44,244 bases of DNA from Gallionellaceae bacterium (GTDB lineage Bacteria > Pseudomonadota > Gammaproteobacteria > Burkholderiales > Gallionellaceae): the NCBI GenBank assembly GCA_003445795.1, contig DMCN01000005.1, positions 1 to 44,244 on the forward strand, written 5' to 3'. The first letter of the stretch is position 1, and each line of letters begins with the position of its first letter. Position numbers and translations under genes: made by a program. Shown here piece after piece: positions 1 to 7,577 of this stretch. The notes beneath the pieces are model-generated. The model did no database searches. It was not told where the DNA came from and saw only the letters and a program-made list of their open reading frames with translations.

Positions 1-1890
1 CTGCACGGCTTCATCCACATGCACGAGGACACGCCGGAATTCGTGGCGCGCCACATCATCCGCGAGGCCAAGTCCTACCTCGATACGCTGGCGCCGCCGT
101 TCTTCCGCGCGCTGGTGGATTACGCCCAGGACGGCTCCTACTCCTGGCACTGCCCCGGTCACTCCGGGGGTGTGGCGTTCCTGAAATCCCCGGTGGGACG
201 CATGTTCCACCAGTTCTTCGGCGAGAACATGCTGCGTGCCGACGTGTGCAACGCGGTGGACGAGCTGGGCCAGTTGCTCGACCACACCGGGCCGGTCGCC
301 GCTTCCGAGCGCAATGCGGCGCGCATCTTCAATGCCGACCATCTGTTCTTCGTCACCAACGGCACCTCCACTTCCAACAAGATCGTGTGGCACTCGATGG
401 TGGCACCGGACGACATCGTGGTGGTGGACCGCAACTGCCACAAGTCCATCCTGCACGCGATCATGATGACCGGCGCGGTGCCGGTGTTCCTGACGCCGAC
501 GCGCAACAACTTCGGCATCATCGGCCCGATCCCGAAATCGGAGTTCGAGCCGGCGACCATCCAGAAGAAGATCGATGCCAACCCCTTCATCAAGGACAAG
601 AAGAAAAAACCGCGCATCCTCACCATCACGCAGAGTACCTACGACGGCGTGATGTACAACGTCGAGATGCTGAAGGAGATGCTGGACGGCAGGATCGACG
701 CACTGCATTTCGACGAAGCCTGGTTGCCGCACGCGGCGTTCCATGATTTTTACAAGAGCATGCACGCCATCGGACGCGGTCGCCCGCGTGCCAGGGAATC
801 GATGATCTTCTCGACCCAGTCCACACACAAACTGCTGGCCGGCCTGTCGCAGGCATCGCAGATACTGGTGCGCGACAGCGAGTCGCGCAAGCTCGACCGC
901 GACTGCTTCAACGAAGCCTATCTGATGCATACCTCCACTTCGCCGCAGTACGCCATCATCGCATCGTGCGACGTGGCCGCCGCGATGATGGAGCCGCCCG
1001 GCGGCACCGCGCTGGTGGAAGAGTCCATCGCCGAAGCACTCGATTTCCGCCGCGCCATGCGCAAGGTGGATGACGAGTTCGGTGCCGATTGGTGGTTCAA
1101 AGTGTGGGGCCCCGACTACCTGTCGGAAGAGGGTATGGCCGACCGCGAAGACTGGGTGCTGCGCGGCGATGACCGCTGGCACGGTTTCGGCAAACTGGCC
1201 GAGGGCTTCAACATGCTCGACCCGATCAAGGCTACCGTGGTCACACCGGGACTCGACGTGGACGGCGATTTTGCCGACAGCGGCATCCCCGCCAGCATCG
1301 TCACCAAATACCTGGCCGAGCACGGCGTGGTGGTGGAGAAGTGCGGCCTGTACTCCTTCTTCATCATGTTCACCATCGGCATCACCAAGGGACGCTGGAA
1401 CAGCATGGTGACCGAGCTGCAGCAGTTCAAGGACGACTACGACAAGAACCAGCCGCTGTGGCGTGTGCTGCCGGAGTTCATCGCCAAGAATCCACGCTAC
1501 GAAAAGATCGGCCTGCGCGACCTGTGCGACCAGATACACGGTATCTACAAGGCCAACAATGTGGCCAAGCTGACCACCGAGATGTATCTGTCCAACATGG
1601 TGCCGGCGATGAAACCGTCGGATGCCTTCGCCAAGATGGCGCACGGCGAGATCGAGCGCGTCTCCATCGACGACCTGGAAGGGCGCATCACCGCAGTTCT
1701 GCTCACGCCGTACCCGCCGGGCATCCCGCTACTGATCCCGGGCGAGGTCTTCAACAAGACCATCGTCGATTACCTCAAGTTCGCACGCGACTTCAACAAA
1801 CGCTTCCCCGGCTTCGAGACCGACATCCACGGCCTTGTGGCAGAGAAGGATAATGGTGATCGCGTTTACTACGTGGACTGCGTAAAGTAG
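1..1890 (+). CDS. Orn/Lys/Arg decarboxylase (arginine decarboxylase type), 5' end missing
   Basis: This is a PLP-dependent basic amino acid decarboxylase of fold type I. It removes the carboxyl group of arginine, lysine or ornithine to give a polyamine or diamine, consuming a proton in the cytoplasm. The reading frame is open from base 1, so the start lies outside the window; 629 residues are visible, against about 750 for the family. What is missing is most of the N-terminal wing domain. The PLP-binding lysine is in the STHKLLAGLSQASQ motif (Lys codon at 829-831). The stretch SWHCPGHSGG and the HFDEAW motif are typical of the large PLP domain, and the C-terminal domain is complete to the stop. 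The sequence recalls the arginine-decarboxylase-like branch found in betaproteobacteria, but substrate choice cannot be settled here. No antiporter gene is visible next to it. Confidence 0.93.
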   Translation: MHGFIHMHEDTPEFVARHIIREAKSYLDTLAPPFFRALVDYAQDGSYSWHCPGHSGGVAFLKSPVGRMFHQFFGENMLRADVCNAVDELGQLLDHTGPVAASERNAARIFNADHLFFVTNGTSTSNKIVWHSMVAPDDIVVVDRNCHKSILHAIMMTGAVPVFLTPTRNNFGIIGPIPKSEFEPATIQKKIDANPFIKDKKKKPRILTITQSTYDGVMYNVEMLKEMLDGRIDALHFDEAWLPHAAFHDFYKSMHAIGRGRPRARESMIFSTQSTHKLLAGLSQASQILVRDSESRKLDRDCFNEAYLMHTSTSPQYAIIASCDVAAAMMEPPGGTALVEESIAEALDFRRAMRKVDDEFGADWWFKVWGPDYLSEEGMADREDWVLRGDDRWHGFGKLAEGFNMLDPIKATVVTPGLDVDGDFADSGIPASIVTKYLAEHGVVVEKCGLYSFFIMFTIGITKGRWNSMVTELQQFKDDYDKNQPLWRVLPEFIAKNPRYEKIGLRDLCDQIHGIYKANNVAKLTTEMYLSNMVPAMKPSDAFAKMAHGEIERVSIDDLEGRITAVLLTPYPPGIPLLIPGEVFNKTIVDYLKFARDFNKRFPGFETDIHGLVAEKDNGDRVYYVDCVK

Positions 1891-1916
1891 TCGAGAGCGT
1901 TTCCCTCCGACATCCC

Positions 1917-2339
1917 TTGACCGACCCCGACGAAAAGCTGCGTATCGACAAATGGCTGTGGGCTGCGCGTTTCTTTAAGACACGCAGTCTTGCCGCCGAT
2001 GCCGTGGAGAGTGGCAAGGTGACCATGGGCGAGGCGCGCATCAAACCGGCCAAGGCCGTCGGCATCGGCGACCGTCTGCTCATCCGCCTCGGGCAATATC
2101 ATTTCGAGATCGAAGTGCTGGGGCTTTCCAACAAGCGCAGTGCAGCACCCATCGCGCAGAAACTCTACTGCGAGAGCGACGCGAGTCGTGCGCGCCGCGC
2201 GGAGATCGCCGCTAATCTTAAGATGTTGCCGCAAGCCACCCTCAAGGGCCGTCCCACCAAGCGCGACCGCCGTGAGATCGAAGAGTTCGAGGAAAGGACA
2301 CGAAAGGTCCGCAGCAGCGCTTGGGGGGATTTCGAGTAG
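1917..2339 (+). CDS. hslR: Hsp15-like S4-domain ribosome-associated heat shock protein
   Basis: The 140-residue protein has an S4 RNA-binding domain at about residues 9-70, beginning LRIDKWLWAARFFKTRS, followed by a basic tail with RPTKRDRREIEEFEERT. This is the Hsp15 family, known to bind free 50S subunits that carry a stalled nascent chain and to help recycle them after heat shock. The start is taken as TTG at 1917: no ATG lies upstream in frame, and the next ATG is inside the S4 domain. The gap from the decarboxylase stop is 26 bp, with no strong ribosome-binding site, so the start is the least certain part. It may be read through from the decarboxylase gene. Confidence 0.9.
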   Translation: MTDPDEKLRIDKWLWAARFFKTRSLAADAVESGKVTMGEARIKPAKAVGIGDRLLIRLGQYHFEIEVLGLSNKRSAAPIAQKLYCESDASRARRAEIAANLKMLPQATLKGRPTKRDRREIEEFEERTRKVRSSAWGDFE

Positions 2340-2368
2340 AAGTTTCTGGCTCATACACGGAGGTTGGC

Positions 2369-3520
2369 ATGAAGCTGTCTCTATTGGGTTTGATGTTGCT
2401 GGCGCTGTTCCTGTTCTGGCTGACCGACAGTCTGTGGTGGCTGACCGGCGCACTCACGCTGCTGTGGCTGTGGCGTTTCCTGTTTGGCACTTACATGCTG
2501 CGCGAGAAGGAGATGCCGCCGCCGCTGACGCTGTTCCCGCTGGGCATGCCGCCCGCGCATGACGAGCGCTCGCAGTTTCGCAACCTGCTCGGTGCGGTGG
2601 TGGAACAGCGCGAGGGGCGCTATCCCGACGGGCGCACGCTCGAAGAGATCCTGCACAACCTAGGCGAGGATGCCGTGCCGCCGGTGCCGGTCGACCTTCC
2701 GGAGACTCCGTCCAATCTCGTCGTCGTTATCGTCTCCGGCGTGCTGTGGGAATGCGTCTCCGATGTCGCGCTGCCGTTCGGGCGTGGCGTGTCGGTCGAT
2801 GTGGCGACTGAGTACGACTATCTCAAGCCGCGTTACGGCACCATCGAAGTGGTGCATGTGCGCGGGATCGCCACCTCCGAACACAATGCCAGGATAGTCG
2901 AAGCCGCCCTGCGCAAACACAAGGACGCCACCAATGTCATCGTGGTGGCATATTCCAAAGGACTGCCCGACACGCTGGAAGCGCTGCGGCGCATGGGCGC
3001 CGATACGCCGCACAACCTGCGCGCCGTGGTCAGCGTGGCCGGTGTGGTCAGCGGCAGCCCGCTGGCCGATTGGCTCAACCGTTACAAGAAGGTTTTGGAG
3101 TTGCTGCCCACGCCGGGTGCCTGTTCGCACGTCAACGAGAACTTCCTCAAGAGCATCAGCCGCGACCGCTGCCTGCACTGGCTGCGCAAGAACTGGCACA
3201 CGCTGCCGCAGGGTATCCGCTATTACTCGCTGGTCACCTTCGTGAAGCCGCAGTGCATGCACTGGTTCCTGCGCATGCTCTACGCCAAACTCGCCGAAGT
3301 GGAGCCTCGCAACGACAGTCACATGCTGATCCATGACCAGGTGCTGCCGGGCGCAGCATTGCTGGGCTATGTGAAGTCGGATCACTGGGCGGTGTCGCTG
3401 CCGTTCAACCGCTCGAAGAATTCGTTCTGGAACTACCTGCTGCGCCACAACAATGCCTTCCCGCGCGAGGTGCTGTTCGAGGCGATCGTGCGGTATGTGG
3501 AAGAAGATGTGAGATCGTAG
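2369..3520 (+). CDS. Membrane-anchored alpha/beta-hydrolase-like protein
   Basis: This is a 383-residue protein of unknown substrate. Residues about 4-34 form a strongly hydrophobic Leu/Trp-rich segment, likely one hairpin or two short membrane spans. The rest looks like an alpha/beta hydrolase: a strand (NLVVVIVSGVLW), a later strand ending in the nucleophile-elbow-like VAYSKG (Ser196, with Ala in the first Gly position of GxSxG), and a possible catalytic His339 in SDHWAV. The acid residue was not identified. The start at 2369 is chosen over an in-frame upstream codon at 2321 because GGAGG precedes it by about 7 bases and the upstream codon would overlap hslR. It probably shares a transcript with hslR (29-bp gap). 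A lipase or esterase role is only an inference from the fold. Confidence 0.72.
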   Translation: MKLSLLGLMLLALFLFWLTDSLWWLTGALTLLWLWRFLFGTYMLREKEMPPPLTLFPLGMPPAHDERSQFRNLLGAVVEQREGRYPDGRTLEEILHNLGEDAVPPVPVDLPETPSNLVVVIVSGVLWECVSDVALPFGRGVSVDVATEYDYLKPRYGTIEVVHVRGIATSEHNARIVEAALRKHKDATNVIVVAYSKGLPDTLEALRRMGADTPHNLRAVVSVAGVVSGSPLADWLNRYKKVLELLPTPGACSHVNENFLKSISRDRCLHWLRKNWHTLPQGIRYYSLVTFVKPQCMHWFLRMLYAKLAEVEPRNDSHMLIHDQVLPGAALLGYVKSDHWAVSLPFNRSKNSFWNYLLRHNNAFPREVLFEAIVRYVEEDVRS

Positions 3521-3537
3521 TCCGGCGTGCCGGCGGC

Positions 3538-4842
3538 TTACGTCTGCGGTAGGGTCAGCTTGGCTTCGGTGCCGCCGCCGGGACGCGCGAGCAGTTCGAT
3601 CTTCCAGCCGTTGCTGTCGGCCAGTTGCCGGGCGATGGCGAGGCCGAGGCCGCTGCCGCCGGTGGTGTTGCTGCGCGAGGCCTCCAGTCGGTAGAAAGGG
3701 TGGAAGACGTTCTCCAGTTCCTGCACGGGGATGCCGGGGCCGCGGTCCATGACGCGGATCACGATCTCCTTCTCCCCGATCTCGCGTGTGATCGTCACCG
3801 TGCCATTGTCGCCGTAGCGCACGGCGTTGCTGATCAGGTTGGTCAATACCCTGCGCAGGGATAGCGCGCCGACGTTGCACGGCGCATTCCCGACCGGTTC
3901 AAACTCCACCCGCGCTCCCGCTTCCCCGGCGTTGTTCGCCAATTCCTGCAACAGTTCGTCGATGTCGGTCTGCTGCGGAGTCTCTTTCTGCAAGTCGCGG
4001 CTCAGGGCGAGGAATTCGCCGATGAGCTGGTTCATCTCGTCCACGTCATGTTGCAGGCGCGCGACCAGTTTTTGGTCGGTCCCTTCGGGCAGCATCTCGA
4101 TGGCCAGGCGCATGCGTGCGAGCGGGGTACGCAGGTCGTGCGAGATGCCGGCCAGCATGGTGGTGCGGTTGGCGAGCAGTTCGCGCACTTGCACCGCCAT
4201 CTGGTTGAAGGTGGTGGCCAGTCCGGACAGTTCTTTGATGCCGGTCTCGGGAAACGATTCGGGCAGGTTGCCCTCGCCGATGCGTTGTGCGGCGCGCGAG
4301 AAATGCGCCAGCGGCCGGGTGATGCGCCGGGCCAGAATCAGTGCGGTGAACAGCGTCAGGATGACCGTGGCGAGCAGCGCCAATACCAGCATCTTGGGCG
4401 GGTCCATGTTCAGCCGTTCCTTGGGGAAGCCGATGCGGATCATCCTGCCGCCGGTGTGTATCTCCGCCCAGAACCAGGTGGTGTCGAACTCGGTCATCTT
4501 GATCGCGATGGGCTGGCCGGTGCGTGTTGTCAGCGCGCTGTCCAGCAGGGTCAGGTAGGGATAGATGTGGTCGCGCGGCGGCAGGGAGATTCCGTCATGG
4601 AACAGCATGAACTGGTGTTTCTGCGCCAGCTCGAATTCAAAATCCTCGCGCGTCTCCGGCGGCAATTCCACCCAGGTTTGTGCGGAGAGCACCAGCAATG
4701 CCGCCAGATCCTCGGCCGAGCGCTTCGCCATGGGCAACATGACGTAGTTCACGGTGGCGGCGATGAGCACGAGCTGGAATATCAGCAAGGCGGTCGCCAC
4801 GGTAGTGGCAGTGCTGCGAAAGAGCGAATGCAGCGCGGCCAT
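3538..4842 (-). CDS. envZ: EnvZ-type sensor histidine kinase
   Basis: This is a 434-residue inner-membrane sensor kinase partnering the OmpR-type regulator just upstream. A first membrane helix (about residues 12-38) is followed by a periplasmic sensor region of some 110 residues, a second helix near residue 155, and a HAMP linker (LARRITRPLAHFSRAAQRI). The dimerisation/phosphotransfer helix carries ISHDLRTPLARMR with His235. The ATPase domain has an N box (NLISNAVRYGDNG), a G1 box (DRGPGIP) and a G2 box (GGSGLGLAIA). All key residues are present, so it should be active. The start at 4842 is preferred because it lies 2 bp after the regulator stop; the longer frame would overlap that gene. The signal sensed is unknown. 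Confidence 0.9.
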   Translation of the reverse strand: MAALHSLFRSTATTVATALLIFQLVLIAATVNYVMLPMAKRSAEDLAALLVLSAQTWVELPPETREDFEFELAQKHQFMLFHDGISLPPRDHIYPYLTLLDSALTTRTGQPIAIKMTEFDTTWFWAEIHTGGRMIRIGFPKERLNMDPPKMLVLALLATVILTLFTALILARRITRPLAHFSRAAQRIGEGNLPESFPETGIKELSGLATTFNQMAVQVRELLANRTTMLAGISHDLRTPLARMRLAIEMLPEGTDQKLVARLQHDVDEMNQLIGEFLALSRDLQKETPQQTDIDELLQELANNAGEAGARVEFEPVGNAPCNVGALSLRRVLTNLISNAVRYGDNGTVTITREIGEKEIVIRVMDRGPGIPVQELENVFHPFYRLEASRSNTTGGSGLGLAIARQLADSNGWKIELLARPGGGTEAKLTLPQT

Positions 4843-4844
4843 GG

Positions 4845-5552
4845 TCAGACCCGTTCGCCGCCGGAAGCGAACAGATAACCCTCGCCCCACACGGTGCGGA
4901 TGTACAAGGGGTTGTTCGGGTCGCTCTCGATCTTGCGGCGCAGGCGTGTCACCCGCACGTCGATGCTGCGGTCGAAGGGTGATCGCTCGTAGCCTTTGAG
5001 CATGTCCATGATGCTGTCTCGGCTCAGCACGCGGTTGGGATGCTCGGCGAAGATGCGCAGCAGGTTGAACTCGCCCGCTGTTAGCGGAATGTTGCTGCCG
5101 CTCTTGTGCAGGTCGTGGGTGTCGAGGTTGAGCGCGAAGTCGCCGAAGTGCAGGGTCGATGTATCGCCCGACGTGTCATGGCAGCTATCACTGCGCCGCA
5201 GCAGCGCGCGGATGCGCGCCAGCAGTTCGCGCGGGTTGAACGGTTTGGCCAGATAGTCGTCTGCGCCCACTTCCAACCCCACGATGCGGTCGACATCTTC
5301 GCCGCGCGCTGAGAGCATGATGATGGGCAGGTCGCTCTGCGTCCGCAGCCTGCGCGCCAGCGACAGACCATCCTCGCCCGGCAGCATCAGGTCGAGGATG
5401 ATGAGATCGACCGGGTTGGCCGCGCGATAGGTATCCATGGCGGCACCGTCCGCGACCGTCGCAATGTGATAGCCCTGCGCGCCCAGATATTGCTGCAGCA
5501 GCTCGCGCAGACCGGCATCGTCGTCCACCACCAGAATGTTTTTTGCGTCCAT
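4845..5552 (-). CDS. ompR: OmpR-type response regulator
   Basis: The 235-residue protein has a receiver domain with acidic residues DDD at 10-12, the phosphoacceptor Asp54 in LDLMLPGEDG, and the switch Lys in KPFNPRELLARIRALLRR. A winged-helix DNA-binding domain follows (SRDSIMDMLKG, SIDVRVTRLRRKIE, VWGEGYLF). The motif set matches OmpR rather than PhoB or KdpE. It is first in a two-gene operon with the sensor kinase 2 bp downstream. The operon is divergent from the exported-protein cluster starting at 5873, which makes that cluster a candidate target. A palindrome 52-68 bp upstream of its start could be a self-regulatory site. Confidence 0.92.
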   Translation of the reverse strand: MDAKNILVVDDDAGLRELLQQYLGAQGYHIATVADGAAMDTYRAANPVDLIILDLMLPGEDGLSLARRLRTQSDLPIIMLSARGEDVDRIVGLEVGADDYLAKPFNPRELLARIRALLRRSDSCHDTSGDTSTLHFGDFALNLDTHDLHKSGSNIPLTAGEFNLLRIFAEHPNRVLSRDSIMDMLKGYERSPFDRSIDVRVTRLRRKIESDPNNPLYIRTVWGEGYLFASGGERV

Positions 5553-5603
5553 GAGGTTTACTATACCCGAGTGAGAAGATCACTGTCACAGGCGACAGTC
5601 CGC

Positions 5604-5620
5604 TGTAACACATCGTTACA
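5604..5620. promoter_or_regulatory. Candidate OmpR-type regulator site (6-5-6 palindrome)
   Basis: TGTAAC, five bases, GTTACA forms a perfect inverted repeat. It lies 52 bp upstream of the ompR-like start. The GTTACA half-site resembles half-sites recalled for OmpR/RstA-family regulators. Nearby are two weaker palindromes: CTGTC/GACAG at 5583-5598 and CCCGGA/TCCGGG at 5632-5647. Function as an operator is inferred from position and symmetry only. Confidence 0.4.
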
Positions 5621-5697
5621 ATTTGCAACGACCCGGAAATCTCCGGGAAACAGCCGCAGCGCACTATGCACTCGTCAGGCAAGCAACCTGATCGGAA

Positions 5698-5838
5698 GGG
5701 AGCCTCTAATAATATAAAGTTCTAAGCAAGACAAGGCGCGAACAAAGAATTTCGACGCAGCATATGAGTGATATGTAAGGAGTAATTCTTTGAGAGCAAC
5801 GCAGTATTGCGACGAAATTTGGATTATTAGAGGTTCCC
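5698..5838. repeat. MITE-like element with 16-bp terminal inverted repeats
   Basis: The ends are GGGAGCCTCTAATAAT (5698-5713) and ATTATTAGAGGTTCCC (5823-5838), inverted copies with 15 of 16 bases matching. The 141-bp unit is AT-richer than its surroundings and internally symmetrical: AAAGAATT pairs with AATTCTTT, and CATAT/ATATG flank its centre near 5761-5775. It has no coding capacity. It resembles small non-autonomous palindromic repeats recalled from betaproteobacterial genomes. It lies between the divergent ompR-like gene and the exported-protein cluster, pushing the candidate regulator site to more than 250 bp from the latter. Confidence 0.75.
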
Positions 5839-5872
5839 TGAAAGTTCACATCACATTCGACAGGAGATCATC

Positions 5873-6277
5873 ATGAGCACAAGAAAAATGTTACTGGCTG
5901 CAGCGCTGTTGCTGGGCATGGGCGTTGCAGGAACAGGCATGGCGGCGGACGAGCCGCTGAGGGATCGCGATCAGGTGCGCGATCAAGTCCGCGATACGAC
6001 CCAGACGCAGGACAAGACGCAGACACGTACCCGCGAGCAGATCCGCACGGAGCATCAGGATGAGACGGCGGGCATGACCCAGCAGGAACGCGAACAATAT
6101 CGTGCCCAGAAGCAGGCCGAGATGACGGATGAAGAGCGCGCGGCGATGCGTGCGGCCAATGGCAAGAATGCCGACAAGGGCAACGGCGTCAAGGCGCGCG
6201 ATGGATCGGCCAGCGGCTCGCAACGCCGCAGCGGCAGTTCGCGCAGTGCCGGTTCAGGTCAGGGCAAGAACCGTTAG
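5873..6277 (+). CDS. Small exported Arg/Gln/Thr-rich protein of unknown function
   Basis: The product is a 134-residue protein with a clear signal peptide: basic MSTRKM, a hydrophobic core to about residue 20, and probable cleavage after AGTGMAA. The mature part is highly charged and low in complexity. It starts with tandem RDQVRDQVRDTTQTQDKT-like steps, continues with a Glu/Gln-rich helical middle (MTQQEREQYRAQKQAEMTDE), and ends in a Ser/Gly/Arg tail. No enzyme motif or Cys is present. A strong AGGAG precedes the start by about 7 bases. It heads a row of three exported proteins on the same strand. I do not recognise the family; a disordered periplasmic or surface role is only a guess. Confidence 0.75.
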   Translation: MSTRKMLLAAALLLGMGVAGTGMAADEPLRDRDQVRDQVRDTTQTQDKTQTRTREQIRTEHQDETAGMTQQEREQYRAQKQAEMTDEERAAMRAANGKNADKGNGVKARDGSASGSQRRSGSSRSAGSGQGKNR

Positions 6278-6379
6278 TAGTGTGCTGGATGGCTGCGAAT
6301 TGGGGAAGATATACAACCAGTTCGCAGCCCTTTATTTGAATATCAATGGCTGTAGCCGCAATCGTTCCGGAGTGAGGTC

Positions 6380-6739
6380 ATGCGCAATATCGTGAAGTTC
6401 ATTTTCAGAAGCAGTCCCGCGATGTTGCTGGGATGCTGTCTCGTTTCCACGCCGGCCGCGGCGGCGGAAGCGACTGAAGCGGCGCCGGTCCGCTTAAAGT
6501 CGATGAGTCAGGCGGAATATGAAGCCTATCGCGAACAATTGCAGAAGCAGGTCAAAGAGGCAGCCGTGAAAGCGCCGGAGCAGGGCAAGTCAACGGAGAC
6601 AGAGGCTGAGAAAGATCAGGACAAATCCGAGGACAGCGGCTACGGGCGCGGATATCGCTCGCGTGCCGAAGGAAGCGGCAGATCGGGCGGCGGCTATCGC
6701 GGCGGTGCCATGAGCCGTGGCGGCGGACGCGGACGTTAA
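6380..6739 (+). CDS. Small exported protein with Arg/Gly-rich C-terminus, unknown function
   Basis: The 119-residue protein has a signal peptide (hydrophobic AMLLGCCLVSTPAAAA, cleavage near residues 28-29). A Glu/Lys-rich predicted helix with YEAYREQLQKQVKEAA follows, and from about residue 85 there is an RGG-type tail ending GGAMSRGGGRGR. The middle and tail are low in complexity, as in the gene before it (102-bp gap). The two genes share the same layout: signal peptide, charged helix, Gly/Arg tail. The next gene follows after 12 bp, so these two are almost certainly co-transcribed. The family is not recognised. The two adjacent Cys residues lie within the signal peptide and do not form a convincing lipobox. 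Confidence 0.72.
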   Translation: MRNIVKFIFRSSPAMLLGCCLVSTPAAAAEATEAAPVRLKSMSQAEYEAYREQLQKQVKEAAVKAPEQGKSTETEAEKDQDKSEDSGYGRGYRSRAEGSGRSGGGYRGGAMSRGGGRGR

Positions 6740-6751
6740 AAAGGATACGAC

Positions 6752-7540
6752 ATGAAAATGAAACAGGGCTGGATAGGGTGGCTGGCAACGGCGTTACTGC
6801 TCACTGCGGGCGGCGCTAGTGCCGAGGAGAAAGACGATGGCTACCTCACCATGATGCTGGGCTACGAGTCCAGTTCGGGCAAATACGGGACTACCTCGAC
6901 CACCGACATCGTCACCGTGCCGGTGAGCGCGCTCTACGAGACAGGACGTTGGATGATGAAGCTGACCGTGCCATACCTGCAAGTCACTGGCGACGGCAGC
7001 GTGCTTGCCAGCGGCGGCGGCAGAGGCAGGCGCGCGACGACCACCACGACGACACGCACGACCAACTCGGGACTGGGCGATGTGGTCGCGCTGCTGGCCT
7101 ACAACGTGTACGCGGCAGATGATGTCGATGCCGGGGTCGACTTGGCCGGTCGGGTCAAGTTCGGCACGGCCAACAAGACACTGGGCACCGGCAAGAACGA
7201 CTATGCCGCGCAGTTGTATGCCTATCATGCCATCGGGAGCTTCACCCCAAGTCTCGTCCTCGGCTACGAAGTATTGGGAAGCTCGGCGGAAGTGCCGCTG
7301 GACAACGTGTACTACGGCACTGCGGCGGGCGACTATCGCTTCGGCGAACTGAGCAATGGCGGGGTGGAATACCGCTATGTGCAAAAGGCATCTGCCACCG
7401 CGGCGGAACAGCGCGAACTGGTCCTCTACGTCAGTCGCGAGATCGGTCGCGATACTTTTCTGCGCGGCTATTTGCTGAAAGGCTATGCCGACGGCAGTCC
7501 CGATTCCGGTTTCGGGATCGCTATTTCAGCCGGGTATTAA
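6752..7540 (+). CDS. Outer-membrane beta-barrel protein (MetA-pathway/transporter-like)
   Basis: This is a 262-residue exported protein: signal peptide to about residue 24 (ASA), then alternating amphipathic strands such as WMMKLTVPYLQV and TFLRGYLLKGY. It ends FGIAISAGY, with a terminal aromatic residue as expected for an outer-membrane barrel. It is reminiscent of the Phenol_MetA_deg-type channel-like family. An unusual surface-loop insert near residues 87-103 reads SGGGRGRRATTTTTTRTT; its GGGRGR piece also ends the preceding protein. It lies 12 bp after that gene, so the barrel and the small exported proteins may act together at the cell surface. The substrate is unknown. Confidence 0.75.
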   Translation: MKMKQGWIGWLATALLLTAGGASAEEKDDGYLTMMLGYESSSGKYGTTSTTDIVTVPVSALYETGRWMMKLTVPYLQVTGDGSVLASGGGRGRRATTTTTTRTTNSGLGDVVALLAYNVYAADDVDAGVDLAGRVKFGTANKTLGTGKNDYAAQLYAYHAIGSFTPSLVLGYEVLGSSAEVPLDNVYYGTAAGDYRFGELSNGGVEYRYVQKASATAAEQRELVLYVSREIGRDTFLRGYLLKGYADGSPDSGFGIAISAGY

Positions 7541-7577
7541 GGCCAAGGCGTGCTGCAGTGGCAGCGCGTTGAAGATA

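Noticed and set aside
2660..3880. 406-codon minus-strand open frame opposite the hydrolase and kinase genes
   Set aside because: Low-complexity Arg/Gln/His-rich translation with no domain, antisense to two well-supported genes; it is a by-product of high GC content.
7541..7577. GCTGC/GCAGC hairpin between convergent genes as a terminator
   Set aside because: Five-base stem with no T-run; not enough to support a call.
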